DNA from: Muscardinus avellanarius
Lineage: Eukaryota; Chordata; Mammalia; Rodentia; Gliridae
Direction of reading: 5' to 3'
Length of the DNA stretch: 64,000 nt
Assembly (NCBI GenBank): GCA_963383645.1
Contig: OY726560.1
Span: 26,103,800-26,167,799 of the forward strand
Positions within the stretch are counted from its first letter, which is position 1. Each line of letters begins with the position of its first letter. Below, piece after piece: positions 33,686 to 45,600 of the stretch. Under the pieces are notes generated by a model. That model made no database searches and was not told the origin of the DNA. It saw only the letters and a program-made list of their open reading frames with translations. Made by a program: the position numbers and the translations under genes.

Positions 33686-36600
33686 ATGGCAGAAAACAAA
33701 AATCATATTTCAATAATATCTCTTAATGTCAAAGGACTTAACTCACCAATCAAAAGACATAGACTGGCAATGTGGATCAAGAAACATAATCCAAATATAT
33801 GTTGTCTACAAGAAACTCACCTTACTGCCAAAGACATTCACAGAATGAAAGTAAAAGGATGGAAAAAGATATATCATACTACTGGAGACCAAAAAAGAGC
33901 AGGGGTAGCAACCCTGATATCCAACAAAACAGACTTTAAACTAAAACACATCAGAAGAGACAAATCAGGGAACCTCCTTTTACTAAAAGGAACAATACAC
34001 CAAGAAGATATAATGATAGTAACTATTTATGCCCCAAATGTGGGTGCAACCACATTTGTAAAACAAACCCTTCTGGACATCAGATCCCAAATAGACCCAA
34101 ATACAATAATTCTGGGAGATTTTAATATGCCTCTCACACCACTAGATCGATCTTCAAGGCAAAAGATGAGTAAAGACTCTTTAGAACTAAATAAAACCAT
34201 AAACCAAATGGACCTAATAGACATTTACAGAATATTTTAGCCAGGAATTACAGAATACACATTTTTCTCAGTAGCCCATGGAACCTTCTCCAAAAAAGAT
34301 CACATCCTGGGACACAAAGAAAGTGCCAGCAAATTCAAAAGATGTAATATAATTCCTTGCATCTTTTCAGACCATAATGGAATAAAAGTAGAAATCAACA
34401 ACAGGAAACTCAAAAGAAATTATTCAAATACATGGAGATTGAATGATACAGTATTGAATGATGAATGGGTAAGAGCAGAAATTAGGGAAGAAATAAAAAA
34501 AATTTATGGAAACAAATGAAAACAGACACACAACCTACCAAAATCTATGGGACACTATGAAGGCAGTATTAAGAGGAAAGTTTAATGCATTGAGTGCCCA
34601 CATAAGAAGGACAGAGAACCGCCAAGTGAAGAACCTAATGACACAACTCAAGGACCTAGAAAGTCTGCAACAGTCTACTCCCAAAGTCAGCAGAAGGCAA
34701 GAAATTATTAAAATTAGAGCAGAAATAAATGAAATAGAGAATAAAAAAACAATTCAAAGAATAAATAAAACAAAAAGTTGGTTCTTTGAGAAGATCAATA
34801 GAATTGATAAATCCCTGGCCAACCTAACCAAAAGAAAAAGAGAATCAACTCAAATTATCAAAATTAGATATGAAAACAAGATATCACCACAGATAGTGAA
34901 GAAATTCAAAAGATTATCAGAAACTACTTTAAATAGTTATACTCCAATAGACTTGAAAACATGGAAGAAATTGATAGATTTCTAAGCACAGTTAACCTAC
35001 CTACACTCAGCCAAGAGGACATAGCAAGCCTAAACCAACCAATAGCAACCAAAGAAATAGAAACAGCAATAAAAATTCTTCCACCAAAGAAAAGCCCAGG
35101 CCCAGATGGGTTTCCAGGTGAATTCTACAAAACCTTCAGTGAACAACTAATACCAATACTTCATAACTTGTTCCAGGAAATTGAAAGAGATGGAACTTTC
35201 CCAAATTCCTTCTATGAGGCCAGTATCACATTAATCCCCAAACCAAATAAAAATACTTCAAGAAAGGAAAATTACAGACCAATATCCTTAATGAACATAG
35301 ATGCAAAAATTCTAAACAAAATACTAGCTATACACACTCAAAACTACATCAAGAGAATAATACATCATGACCAAGTTGGGTTCATCCCAGAAAAACAAGC
35401 CTGGTTCAACATATGCAAATCAATACATGTTATCCACCACATAAATAGAACCAAGAACAAAAACCACATCTTCATAGCAATAGATGCTTAAAAAGCATTC
35501 GACAAAATCCAACACCCATTTATGTTAAAAACACTGCAGAAAATTGAGATAGAAGGAACATACTTCAACATCATTAAGGTGATATACTGTAAACCCAAAG
35601 CCAACATTATAATGAATGGGGAAAAACTGCAAGAATTTCCTCTAAAGTCAGGAACAAGACAAGGATGCTCACTATCACCACTCCTTTTCAATATAGTCCT
35701 TGAGACTCTTGCTGCAGCAATAAGACAAGAGAAGGAAATCAAAGGAATTCACATAGGAAGAGAGGAATTAAAATTATTCTTATTCACAGATGACATGATC
35801 CTTTATCTGGAAGACCCAAAGAACTCAACCAACAGACTTCTGGAGCTGATCGACAAATTCAGCAAAGTCGCAGGATACAAAATCAACCTGAAGAAATCAA
35901 TGGCTTTTCTTTATGCCAACAATGAATCCACAATGAAAGAAACAAAGAAAACAATTCCATTCACTATAACCTCAAAACCAATAAAATATCAAGGAATAAA
36001 CCTAACCCAGATGTAAAAGACCTCTACAACAAAAACTATAAAACATTAAAGAAAGAAATTTAAGAAGACCTTGGAAGATGTAAAGATCTCCTGTGCTCAT
36101 GGATAGGCAGAATAAATATCATTAAAATGGCCATTCTACCAGAACTGATCTATAGATTCAATGCAATTCCCATTAAAATACCAGCGACATTCTTCAGAGA
36201 CCTAGAAAAATCAATCATGAACTTCATATGGAGAAAGAAAAGACCCAGAATAGCCAAAGCAATTCTCAATAACAAGAAACACGCAGGAGGCCTCACAATC
36301 CCAGACTTCAAATTATACCATAGAGCAATAGTAGTAAAAACAGCATGGTACTGGCACAAAAACAGATATACTGACCAGTGGATTAGAATAGAAGATACAG
36401 AAACAAACCCACACATCTTTTGTCAATTAATCTTTGACAAAGGGGCCAAACTCATACACTGGAGAAAAGACAGCCTTTTCAACAAATGGTGCTGGGAGAA
36501 CTGGCTATCCATTTGTAAAAAGATGAATCTAAACCCCTATATCTCACCATGCACAGGAATCAACTCAAGATGGATCAAAGACTTAGAAATTAGACCTGAG

Positions 36601-37511
36601 ACTGTGAAGTTAGTAGAGGAAAGCATAGGTTCAACACTACAACATATTGGCACAGGCAGTAACTTTCTCAACAAAACCTCCGAAGCTCAGGAAATTAAAG
36701 CAAGAATTAACATGTGGGATAACGTCAAACTTAAAAGTTTCTTCTCATCAAAGGAAACCATCAACAACTTAAAGAGGAACCCTACAGAATGGGAAAAGAT
36801 CTTTACCAGCCACCACTCTGATAGGGGACTAATATCCAGAATATACAAAGAGCTCAAAAGACTCTACACTGGCAAAGCAAACAACCCAATCAAGAAATGG
36901 GCAAACGAACTAAATAGACACTTCACAAAAGAAGAGATACAAAGGGCCAATAGATACATGAAAAGATATTCTACATCATTGCCCATCAGGGAGATGCAAA
37001 TCAAAACCACACTGAGATTTCATCTAACCCCAGTCAGAGTGGCAAGCATAAAGAAATCAAATAACAACAAACGCTGGCAAGGGTGTGGGGAAAGAGGAAC
37101 TCTTTTAGACTGTTGGTGGGAGTGCAAACTAGTCAGCCACTATGGAGATCTGTGTGGAGATTCCTAAGAAAGAGAGGAATAGATCCACCATATGAACCAG
37201 CTATACCTCTCCTGGGTATTTTTCCAAAGGGTTTGAAAACAGAGAACTATAGCAACATATGCATACCTATGTTCATAGCAGCACAATTTGTAATAGCCAA
37301 AATATGGAACCAATTCAGGTCCCCATCAACAGATGAATGGATTGCAAAACTCTGGGAAATACACACAATGGAATTCTACTCAGCCATAAAGAAGAAGAAA
37401 ATCATACCTTTTGCAAGAAGATGGAAAGTCCTGGAGAGCATTATGTTAAGCGAGACCAGCCAAGCACAGAAGGAGAAGGTACATATGTTTCCTCTAATAT
37501 GCCCAAACTAG
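33686..37511 (+). pseudogene. L1 ORF2 (endonuclease-reverse transcriptase), multiply broken
   Basis: ORF2p nicks target DNA and reverse-transcribes L1 RNA. The endonuclease domain begins at 33686: 'ISLNVKGLN', 'CCLQETHL', 'GDFNMPL' and, after the first stop, 'SDHNGI' supply the catalytic Asn, Glu, Asp and His. The RT shows '[14 protein letters not shown]', 'RPISLMN', '[14 protein letters not shown]' and the catalytic motif as FTDD (35783-35794) instead of the usual FADD. The C-terminal segment ends 'HMFPLICPN' at 37511. Lesions in order: TAG at 34238-34240; frameshift in the A-run near 34495-34503, undone near 34955; TAA at 35489-35491 (Glu codon expected); one-base loss near 36007; TAA at 36061-36063 (Glu expected); one-base loss near 37131. 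It lies 166 bases after the ORF1 stop. Confidence 0.92.
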
Positions 37512-37808
37512 GGAATCCAGAGGATACCAGTGGCACTCCAGATAATGGAGGGGAAATACCAGCAAAGCTTGAATGGAAAGAGAGGAGGAGGAAGACTGAA
37601 CTTGATTAATGAGGGTCCACATCTGAATATATGTAAAATTATGAATATGGCATGGTTACCCAGGACAGTCATTGTTTTATTGCTGGGAGGGGGGGGGGAA
37701 ACAGGGGCGAGAGGGGGGAGAGGGCATCAAGTATAGCTTAAATGTATACCATTTATGTTCAATAAAAAATTTAAAATAAATAAATAAATAATAACAGAGC
37801 AAAAAATT
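37512..37808 (+). other. L1 3'UTR with G-run and A-rich tail
   Basis: After the ORF2 stop come a purine-rich stretch and long G runs at 37684-37727 (runs of 3 to 10 G, capable on paper of G-quadruplex formation). AATAAA at about 37762 and a TAAA-repeat tail follow. Confidence 0.8.
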
Positions 37809-37817
37809 AATAACATG

Positions 37818-38395
37818 AAAAAACTATGTTATTAAATTTTAAGTTGAGATAATTATCTATAAGAAATCTAGACCTGAGGTCTGCACTTGCTTTTTGTTAA
37901 AAGAAGGATTAGTAAGTTTAGAGAGGTGATTAAGTAACAGAGGTATTAGTACCCACTGGTACTTGCTTCTTATGTCAGAACTAAGGTGTAATCCTCTCAA
38001 AAAATAAGTAAATGTTCGTTGAGGCTATGTCTTATGATTTCCTTCAAATGCTTTGGTGACATGGCCTCTTACCCAAGCCTTCCCAGGTATGATGCCCCCC
38101 CCCCCATGGGGCTTTCCCCTGCTGGCATGAAAACATGCTGCTGACACTGAGTTTTCTTTAGAAAACTCAGTTTTCTTTATGCCAGTTTCTTCATGCCAGT
38201 TTTCTTTAGAAAGGAAGGAGAGGAATAAGAATAAGAAGGAGGAGGAGGAAGAGCAGGAGGAGAAGGAGGGGGAGGAGCAGGAAGAGAAGGAAGAGGAATA
38301 GAAGGAAAAGAAGGAGGAGGAGGAGCAGGGGGGAAAGGAAGAGGAGAAGGAGAAGGAAGAGGAGGAGGAGGAATATTCCCTGTTTTAAGCTTTCC
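37818..38395. other. unassigned sequence with polypurine tract
   Basis: No gene is seen. A poly-C run is at 38095-38105. The segment 'gttttctttagaaa' with variants occurs three times at 38150-38212, leading into a GGA/GAA-rich tract at 38212-38372. Minus-strand frames there encode only Pro/Leu/Ser runs and are not genes. Confidence 0.5.
38212..38372 (+). repeat. GGA/GAA polypurine tract
   Basis: About 160 bases are almost purely purine, irregular GGA/GAA/AAGG units with a few interruptions. It stops just before the LTR that begins at 38400. Confidence 0.85.
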
Positions 38396-38399
38396 CTTA

Positions 38400-39216
38400 T
38401 GAGGACGTACAAAGAAGTAGGCAGATAGAACAGGAGGGCCATGGTGGAGAAACTTCATTTCCTGAGAGGCAACGGATGCTCACTATGTTCCAAAACTCCT
38501 AAAAAAGACTAAACCTCCCAAATGTTAAGTGATAAGTTTAAATATGTCCTGAGAGTGACCAGAGCTTCACAAAACTCCAGTTGTTTCTGCTGATAAAGAA
38601 TCCCAGGAGATTTCCCAGAGTCCAGGAAATAGCATCTGGCTCCCCAGCCAAGACATAGAGGCTCAAAGAAGGACACTATTCAGTTACACCATGCAAATCC
38701 CAAGAAACTGCCTCTGAAGCCCCAACTGGAAAAGGAGATTCAGAGGTATATAGACTCCTACACCAGCCACTCCAGTCAAATATTTCCACTCGGGAATCCC
38801 TCCCTTTGGGGAGGCTTTTCTCTCTCTCATAGGTTGTGTTAGCTTTGAGAGAAAATAATGTGTACTTGATGGTACCTCTCTCAAACAATTCTTGGGTAGT
38901 GACCTGAAGGCATCTGCTGGGGATTGAGGTCAACCGAGGCCCCTAGGGTGACCTGTAGCTCCCTTCTGGTAGATTCTGTGGACTTTGGGAGAAAGCAGTA
39001 TGCAGTTGACAGTGCTTGGCTTGGGCTACTCCCAATTAGGGTCCAGAAGGCATCTGCCAGACACCAGGGTCCCCATGACCAAAAAGGGTGTTCTGCCTTT
39101 TTTTTCCTTCCCTGTTCTCTTTACAATAAACTCTTCACCCCCACTCACCCGTTATCTGCGGGTACCATTTTTTCACTTCATAAATAAGAACCCTAGTAAG
39201 GAAAATGTCCATTTCA
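38400..39216 (+). mobile_element. Solo LTR, copy 1 (ERV1-like, 4-bp duplication)
   Basis: The element starts TGAGGA and ends ATTTCA (TG...CA), with the 4-base repeat CTTA on both sides (38396-38399, 39217-39220). It aligns along its length with the LTR at 42108-43008: shared start 'aggcagatag', 'tttcctgag' with 'ggcaac', a tandem unit ('agtgacctgaaggc(c/a)tctgctgg') present twice, AATAAA at 39125-39130 and a U5-like end. The 4-bp duplication fits gammaretrovirus-like (ERV1) integration. No internal viral genes remain. Short frames inside (38676-39221) are not genes. Confidence 0.85.
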
Positions 39217-39299
39217 CTTAGAGCTCAGGCAACATTTACTTTGTCCCAGGTCTTGGAGTACCCGGAGTTAAGATGCTGATGAACGTGATGATAATATTA

Positions 39300-39510
39300 A
39301 TATTCACCAACTCCAGTCACTGTCCATTTTCTTTGTGCCAGAGAAGTGCTAAGTCCTTATAAATATTCTTGTTTAATCATCATGACAACCTTAGGAGATT
39401 GATATCATTCCAATTTTATAGTGAGGCTCAAACTGAATCTCTGAATCTCATAGCATGAAGTAACCTGTTTAAGGTTACACCCTTCCTTCTGGTCCATAAT
39501 GCCTTTGAAC
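39300..39510 (-). repeat. MIR SINE
   Basis: 'ctttgtgccagagaagtgctaagtccttataaatattcttgtttaatcatcatgacaacc', 'ccaattttatagtgaggctcaaactgaa' and 'gaagtaacctgtttaaggttacac' follow reverse MIR well. Confidence 0.75.
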
Positions 39511-41429
39511 CACACCTGAATATAAGAGTGAATTCAAGATTAGAATTTACATCCCACAGAAGGACTTTTCACAGATAAAAACCTTTCACACATAATTTAA
39601 GAGTATCACAGCATATAGATTTACGGTTCTCTAAGAGTTTCATTTTTCTCCCAAGATTTCTGGTGATAAGTGATTTAGCTATTTTCTACCTCACTTCTTT
39701 ATATTTTTTATTTGTTTTGTTACCTTTATTTCACAAATGTATTCAAATTAAGAGATTCATCATTGTTTTCAAATTTACTGCCAGCTGAGTTTTAAAAAGA
39801 AAAGTTTCCTGTTTCCTATGAAACTGATTCCCTTTGCATAATGAAAATCCACCAGAAACATATTTGGCCTATCTGAGTTTGCCATATGCAAAAAAACTTG
39901 CTGTTGTTTATTTTCTTTTTTTTTAATTTTTTTAGTATTTCCTTCGGCTTTTTGTTTGGCTTATTTCCTGTGACTGGTAGGATGCTTCATTAACCTCCAG
40001 ATTAGGTCTCTTGTTCATGAGTTTCTAGGTCAGAGCCAGCCTTATTAGACTTCTTTCTGAGTTCTATCCAAGTGACATTTACAATATCACTATATACAAA
40101 ATGTTATTTCCCAGTAGTGGAATAGTCTACTAGCTGAAGACTTCCTCATCTAGAGTTCCTCCTATGACCCTTTGCCATCTACCATCATCTTTGGTGAGAC
40201 AGACCACTTTTATATTTTGCAGCTAATTCCTTTGCTGAAAAGGAGTTTCACTTGCAAAACACACTGTGGTGGTATATTTCATTCTTTCCTTTGAAGCCTT
40301 TGGAATTCCTGTCCCTCTCCACCCCCTCAAATTTTGTGAGAAGCTTTTGATCTTGAAGAATTTTAAATGCAAAACCTGAAGTTTGGGAGAATTCTGGGAA
40401 CACCCCTGTATATAAAGTTCTATGCATAAAAGATCAGTCTGGCACACGACTCTGAAGTACACCTTTTCAAATCAAAGAGGAAATGGCAAGTGTCCCACAT
40501 CCAGTCAACTAAATGGTTCTTTTTATACCAAGTTGTGATAAAAGCAAACAAAAAGTCACAGTGCTATTGATACATGAGCCTATCTAAAACAGCTAGCTCT
40601 TACTTCTTTTTGACTGGCAGGCACTTTGTATACTTTTAATAGCATTTCAACACTTGTCTCTTATTTAAACAACATTCTCTTTCTAGCTGGAATATATATG
40701 TGTGCTGAAACCTTCTGCATATTTGACACAACAGCCCCTTGGTATAGTGTTTCCTGATAACAGAAAGTTGGTTGGTAAATAGGAAGCTATCTAAACTGTT
40801 TAAGTAGCTCTTCTGGTTGAGATAAACCCTTGTTCAGCAACTTGTTTTTGATTTGTAAAAACAAGCCAGATAAGCCTCTCTGGCTGAGGTTATCTTAGCT
40901 TTTCAGAGGACTCCAGACAAACCCTGCACTGATATATACACTGTAGCCCAGTCTCTCCCGTTTAATAACAATCTATGCCTTGCAAATGACACATGAAAAT
41001 TTAGGCAAATGTGCCTGAGACCTCCAGAGTAAAATGGGACAAGATAACAACACTAGTTTGTTGAACTAGATAAGATAGGAGAATGAAGCCTCCAGGGCTC
41101 TGGTTTGGAAGATTGATGAAGAAGGTTCTCAAGAGTAATGAGCCAAAAATTCAAGAGCTGCTTTGACACCGGAAAAGTTTTATTTTGTTGCTTCCTTGAA
41201 CAAGCAGCTTTGTCTAGACTTGAGAAGTGTCACACCTTTGGAATAATTCATAAAAAAGTAGCAGGTCTCACACTCTCGCATGACTCTTGCTTCCTGGGAC
41301 TCTTATCTTTATGTCCCACTTTGGCATTGGATTATACCTTCTGGTGACTTAATCTCACATTTCCTATTATTCTTGTCTTTCCAGAAGACTGAAACAGTTG
41401 CTGAGTAACTCTTTTATGAGATATACTAA
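39511..41429. other. unassigned sequence
   Basis: About 1.9 kb lie between the two LTRs with no gag, pol or env-like frame. Frames at 40223-40462 and 41138-41347 have no domain. The LTRs on either side therefore do not belong to one provirus. Confidence 0.5.
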
Positions 41430-41620
41430 TCTTGTCATTCTCAATACTTTATCTCATTTGGTACTTACAGTAAATTTTTGAACAATGTTTTATTATGTCC
41501 ATTTTTGCTTTTTACTTGGAAAGGAAAGAGAAACATTAAGTAATTTAGGTACAAGATCCTGGACCTTAAGTCCCCTTTATCTAACTCCAAGGTCTTTCTC
41601 CCACACTCTGCTCTCCTAAT
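41430..41620 (-). repeat. MIR SINE fragment
   Basis: 'caatactttatctcatttggtacttacagtaa', 'ttattatgtccatttttgctttttacttggaaaggaaagagaaa' and 'ttaagtaatttaggtacaag' match reverse MIR order. Confidence 0.6.
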
Positions 41621-41754
41621 GATACTTTAAATTCTTTGGAAGCACAGAGGGCTCCCAGTTAAATAGAATTTATTGTTTTGGTAAAGTTATTTCACTGGAT
41701 CAACCCTTTCTTGGCCTGAGAGAAGTAAAGCAAATGGCTATCAAAATCCATAAT

Positions 41755-41930
41755 AAAATTTAAAATATATTATTTTATTTGATATTTAAAATAATCTCAT
41801 GAATAAGTACTATTATTACTACCCTTTGGAGATAAAAATGTTTAGTCTTAGTGAAATAAAGATTGACCAAGTATATAGCTTATCAATGCCCAAATAAAAA
41901 TTCAAACTTATGTCCTTCTGATACTGGCTT
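41755..41930 (-). repeat. MIR SINE fragment
   Basis: 'ataatctcatgaataagtactattattactaccctttggagataaaaatg' and 'ttgaccaagtatatagctta' match reverse MIR order. Confidence 0.6.
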
Positions 41931-42044
41931 CCAAAGTTTTTATCAACTTTATTTTATTCAGCTACTGGTGCTTCACTGAGTTTTTAACCAATTGGTCAAA
42001 TACCCTCCTTGACACTACAGATTTCCTTTTTACTTACTTTATTT

Positions 42045-43660
42045 ATTATTTATTTATTATTGGTACATTGTAGTCATACATCTTAATGGGGCACAAGATG
42101 GTGGAGGTGAGGAGATAGAAAGGAAATAGGCAGATAGGGAAAAGGCCTTGGTAGAAAAAGTTAATTTCCTGAGTTTCCTGAGGGGCAACAAATGCCTGAA
42201 ATTCCAAAGGCTCAGGAGATAAGAAGGCCAGAGCTTCACAAAGCCATCCTGAGTTTCCTAATCAACAAACCCACTGAGCAAGTCTGGCATTCCTGAAAGG
42301 AGACCCTTCAAAGAACTTGCAAATGTCCTATGCAAATTCTCCTTGGAGTCACCCTAACCACAAACGGACTTGCAAGCGGTCAGGCATCGGCCATTCAGAT
42401 GACAAAAGGGGGGGACTTCCCACTCGGGTCCCCCTCCCCTTTTGGAGAGCTGTTCTCTCTCTCGCAGGTCGTGTTGGCCCTGAGAGAAGGCAGAGTACAT
42501 CTGGCACGTGGCTCGGGCGACTCTCGAGTAGTGACCTGAAGGCCTCTGCTGGACATCTAGGCTGACCAGGCCCCTAGGGGTGACCTGCACCTCTTTTCTG
42601 GCAGATCGCGTGGACTCTGGGAGAAAGTAGTTTGCAACTGATGGGCACTTGGCTCGGGCGACACTCGGGTAGTGACCCTGAAGGCAGCTACTGGACCCCA
42701 GAGTTCCGACCGCCCCTATAGGGTGTTTGGCCACTTTTCTCTATTCCTTCCTGGCAGATCGCGTGGACTCTGGAAGAAAGCAGCCTGCACCTGAAGGCAA
42801 TTCGGCTTGGGCTACTCTCAAGTATTGTCCTGAAGGAAGCTGCTGGACCCAGAGTTCCAGCCCCTTTGGGGGTGTTCGGCCACCCTTGCCCTATTCCCTG
42901 CTGCTTCCAATAAACCTTTTACTCCCCTTCCTGAGGTCTGCAGGTGTCATTCTTCGCTCTCCGTAGACAAGAACTCGCCGGGGTTTTCTCGCAAGAAACC
43001 CCGTTTCAGAGGCATACATGAACACATCACTCATTTAGCCCTTTTCCAATTCCCACCCCATTTCCTTCCCCTTTCCTCCTTCTCATGTTTGGCTTAGTGA
43101 TTGACTTTGATATGTTTGTGAATGTACGTTGTTTTCCTCATCTCTCTCCCACCCCACTCAGTTAGGTCACCTTATTTATATCTACAGTTTCTCTTTCCTC
43201 ATTTAGAGTTCCTCTTACAACCCTTCATCTCCCTAGCTTCCACATATTAGGGAGAGCATTTGATTTACTTTTTATGATTGACTAATCTCACTTAGCATAA
43301 TGTTTCCTAGTTTCATCCATTTCTCTGCAAATGACGTAATTTTGTTCTTCTTTGTGGCTGAGTAAAATTCCACTGTGTACCTATCCCATATTTTTTAATC
43401 TGTTCATCTGTTGATGTACATCTTGACTGATTCCATAGTTTGGAAATTATTGAATTGTGTGGCTATGAACACAGATATACATGCATTAGTTTGGTAATTT
43501 GGTTTCCTTCTTTTGGGTAGATACCCAGAAGTGGTATTGCTGAATTATAATAATAGGTTCATTCCCATTCTTCTGTGAATCTTCCATACTTTTTTCCAAA
43601 GTGATTGTATTAATTTGAAATCCCACCAACAACATATTAAATGTCCCTTTGACAACACCT
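42045..43660 (-). mobile_element. 5'-truncated L1 (3' end of ORF2 plus 3'UTR), split by an LTR
   Basis: The TTTA-rich tail (42040-42060) and 'ggtacattgtagtcatacatcttaatggg' form the 3' end. After the LTR at 42108-43008 the element resumes ('ggcttagtgattgactttgatatg', 'agcataatgtttcctagtttcatcc', 'ggctgagtaaaattccactgtg', 'tctgttcatctgttgatg', 'gggtagatacccagaagtgg'). It decays to unrecognisable sequence near 43660. This order is the reverse complement of the L1 ORF2 C-terminus and 3'UTR. Confidence 0.85.
42108..43008 (+). mobile_element. Solo LTR, copy 2 (ERV1-like, 4-bp duplication, three U3 units)
   Basis: The element starts TGAGGA and ends GTTTCA, flanked by GAGG at 42104-42107 and 43009-43012. 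Three tandem related units of about 130-150 bases occur at 42455-42595, 42598-42735 and 42748-42890. Each has '(g)cagatcgcgtggactctgg' or 'gcaggtcgtgttggccctga', a 'cttgggctactc/gctcgggcgac' block and 'gt(a/t)(g/t)t(g/c)(a/c)ccctgaagg'. AATAAA is at 42909-42914. Retained CpGs suggest it is younger than copy 1. It lies inside the minus-strand L1. Frames inside (42317-42966) are not genes. Confidence 0.88.
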
Positions 43661-45454
43661 CCTGTCTTGGACTCTGAAATGCTGTGTGATCCTGACTATC
43701 CTTTTCACATATTCTTGTCCTTCCTGCAAATGTTGTGTTACCATAACAGGTATCCTGCATATCAGAAAGCATATAGAATAATAGTATAAACACTCATGGT
43801 AAAGGCCACATTTTAATTTTTTATTTGCTTTAGTTTTTTTTAAAGAAATAAAATATGACAGCTACTCTTTGTAACTCCTTTACTCATCTGTTTATTTCAT
43901 TTCCCTCCCTCATCTTTGGCAATTGTTACCTTGAAATTGCTGTTTTGATTTAATATAGTACTTGTTCACCTTTACATACTTATATTAAATAAATATTAAT
44001 AAATGGATATACTGTTAATTTATTTGCTTGTAAAGTTTAATAAATATACTATTCTGAATGCTTTATTACAAAACTTTCCAAAACTAAATTTTTGTTACTT
44101 ATCCATACTGATACAAATAGCAACATTTCGTTATTTAAACTGCTGAAATGAATTACATTATATCATATTACAATGATCCATTCTTTTATTAGTGAATTTT
44201 TAGATTTTTATAAAATTTTGTACTCGTTATTATTACTATTTTTGAAGAGGACATCTAGGCTGGGTCTTAAAAAATTATTGCTCACAAACTTTTCTTGAGT
44301 CCCTCCTTAGTAGTCTGAAATTTTCTTAGATTTTTCCAAAAATTTTTATGAGAATAATAATATTGTCTTTACATAATACAAGTTTATATATATATTTTTT
44401 CTCTACTTATGTAACCTTGTTTCTTTTTCTCATTCTACACTCTAGAATTGTGATCACAGTCCTTGGCCACAGGAATTCTAGATTTGGGGAGTTCCAACAG
44501 AGGAGGTCCAACCACTTGCCTCAAAAATCAAATAGAAAAAATAATTATGAAAAGCAAGAAAGAAATTTATTCCTTATAGCCACATAGGATGACAAGAAGG
44601 GGGGAATGTCATCTTCTTTGTCTTGAAGGTATTGAAATGATGTTCAGGTTTAAGTAGGGGAAGAAACAAAAGCAGGGCTTCGAAGTCTCTTTAGTTAAGT
44701 AGCTTTGGTCAAACCCTGGTCTGCTTGCTCAATGTCAGTGAGAAAAAGTGGCTGCTTTCTGGATGTGGCTTCAGGTCTTATCATAGGATGTTCATCCGTC
44801 AGCCTTTTTCCTCCTAGAATCCAGGGTGACTGCAGGAGAGAAAAGGAGAAGTCAAAAAGGGAAGGTGGAGTTAGGCCTTCGGTTTTAGGGCAATGACTGG
44901 AGGCTTCTAGGCTCTGTTCTAGAGATAAAAGATGGTAATCGACAATCCCTGATTATAGTATTCTTGGAAATCTTCAAAAGCCTTACTCTTATATTGGTGA
45001 CTGATGTAAAATGAAGGCAGAGTCTCCAAGCTTTTATCATGCTGTTAGCTACCCTCTGGACATCTGCAGGCCCAAGTGGAGTCAGTGCTTTTAGCAAAAG
45101 CAGCATCCTGAGTCCCTGTGATAGGTCCTTTAGCACAATGTGAAACATTAGCTGCAGTAGGTTCACCCTTCAATTATATTTTATTTTAAAGGGTACACTC
45201 CTAAACTTTATTTTTTAAGTAAAATGCTCGCTGCAGGTTTTCAATAGAATAATCAGGTAAAATCAGGTAAGAGGAAATTTCATTCTTTGTTTACTAAGTT
45301 TGTTTTAATTCATGATTGAGCATCATAAAAACTATTTTCAGAATCTTTTGAACTGGGACTCCTCTTCAATTTCTGCTACCAATTCCTTTTGAAGTCCTCG
45401 GAAAGTAAGTAGACTGAAGCTCCTGGATACAGGCCTCCTCTCTATCTCTATTAG
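43661..45454. other. unassigned sequence
   Basis: No repeat or gene is recognised with confidence. The region 44450-45170 is less AT-rich and holds an open minus frame (44885-45166, 93 codons) without a recognised domain. A decayed ERV interior or LTR is possible but cannot be shown by eye. Confidence 0.4.
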
Positions 45455-45600
45455 TGATCTGCAGTCCACTCTGCGTGCATCAGTGGAGTACTTTTAAAAA
45501 CACAGATGCTCAAACTCCATCTCAAGAGATGGAATCAATTATTCTAGGTGGGGTCTAGGATTTGCTATTTTTAAAAGCTCTTTAGCTGTTTTTATCCAGA
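45455..45600 (+). repeat. MER5A-like hAT DNA transposon fossil
   Basis: 'gtggagtacttttaaaaacacagatgctcaaactccatctcaagagatggaatcaatt', 'taggtggggtctaggatttgctatttttaaaagctcttta' follows the MER5A order (non-autonomous Charlie-type hAT). Confidence 0.65.

Larger units (their letters stand above)
31603..37808 (+). mobile_element. Full-length L1 retrotransposon (inactive)
   Basis: About 6.2 kb from a 5' end with an AAATGGCGAC site, through promoter monomers, ORF1, ORF2 and a G-rich 3'UTR, to an A-rich tail with AATAAA. Candidate target-site duplications AATAACATG lie at 31594-31602 and 37809-37817. It is structurally complete. The ORF2 carries three nonsense codons and four apparent single-base frameshifts, so it cannot encode its own reverse transcriptase. 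Relatively few lesions suggest a lineage-specific, not ancient, insertion. Confidence 0.93.

Noticed and set aside
38177..38458. Pro/Leu-rich minus-strand frames
   Set aside because: They are readings of a GGA/GAA polypurine tract and the start of an LTR.
38400..43008. The two similar LTRs as the ends of one provirus
   Set aside because: Their 4-base flanking repeats differ (CTTA and GAGG), each closes on itself, and the 2.9 kb between them holds MIRs and unique sequence with no retroviral frames.
44885..45166. 93-codon minus frame as a gene or viral remnant
   Set aside because: No start context, domain or neighbouring viral frame supports it; I leave it as unassigned.
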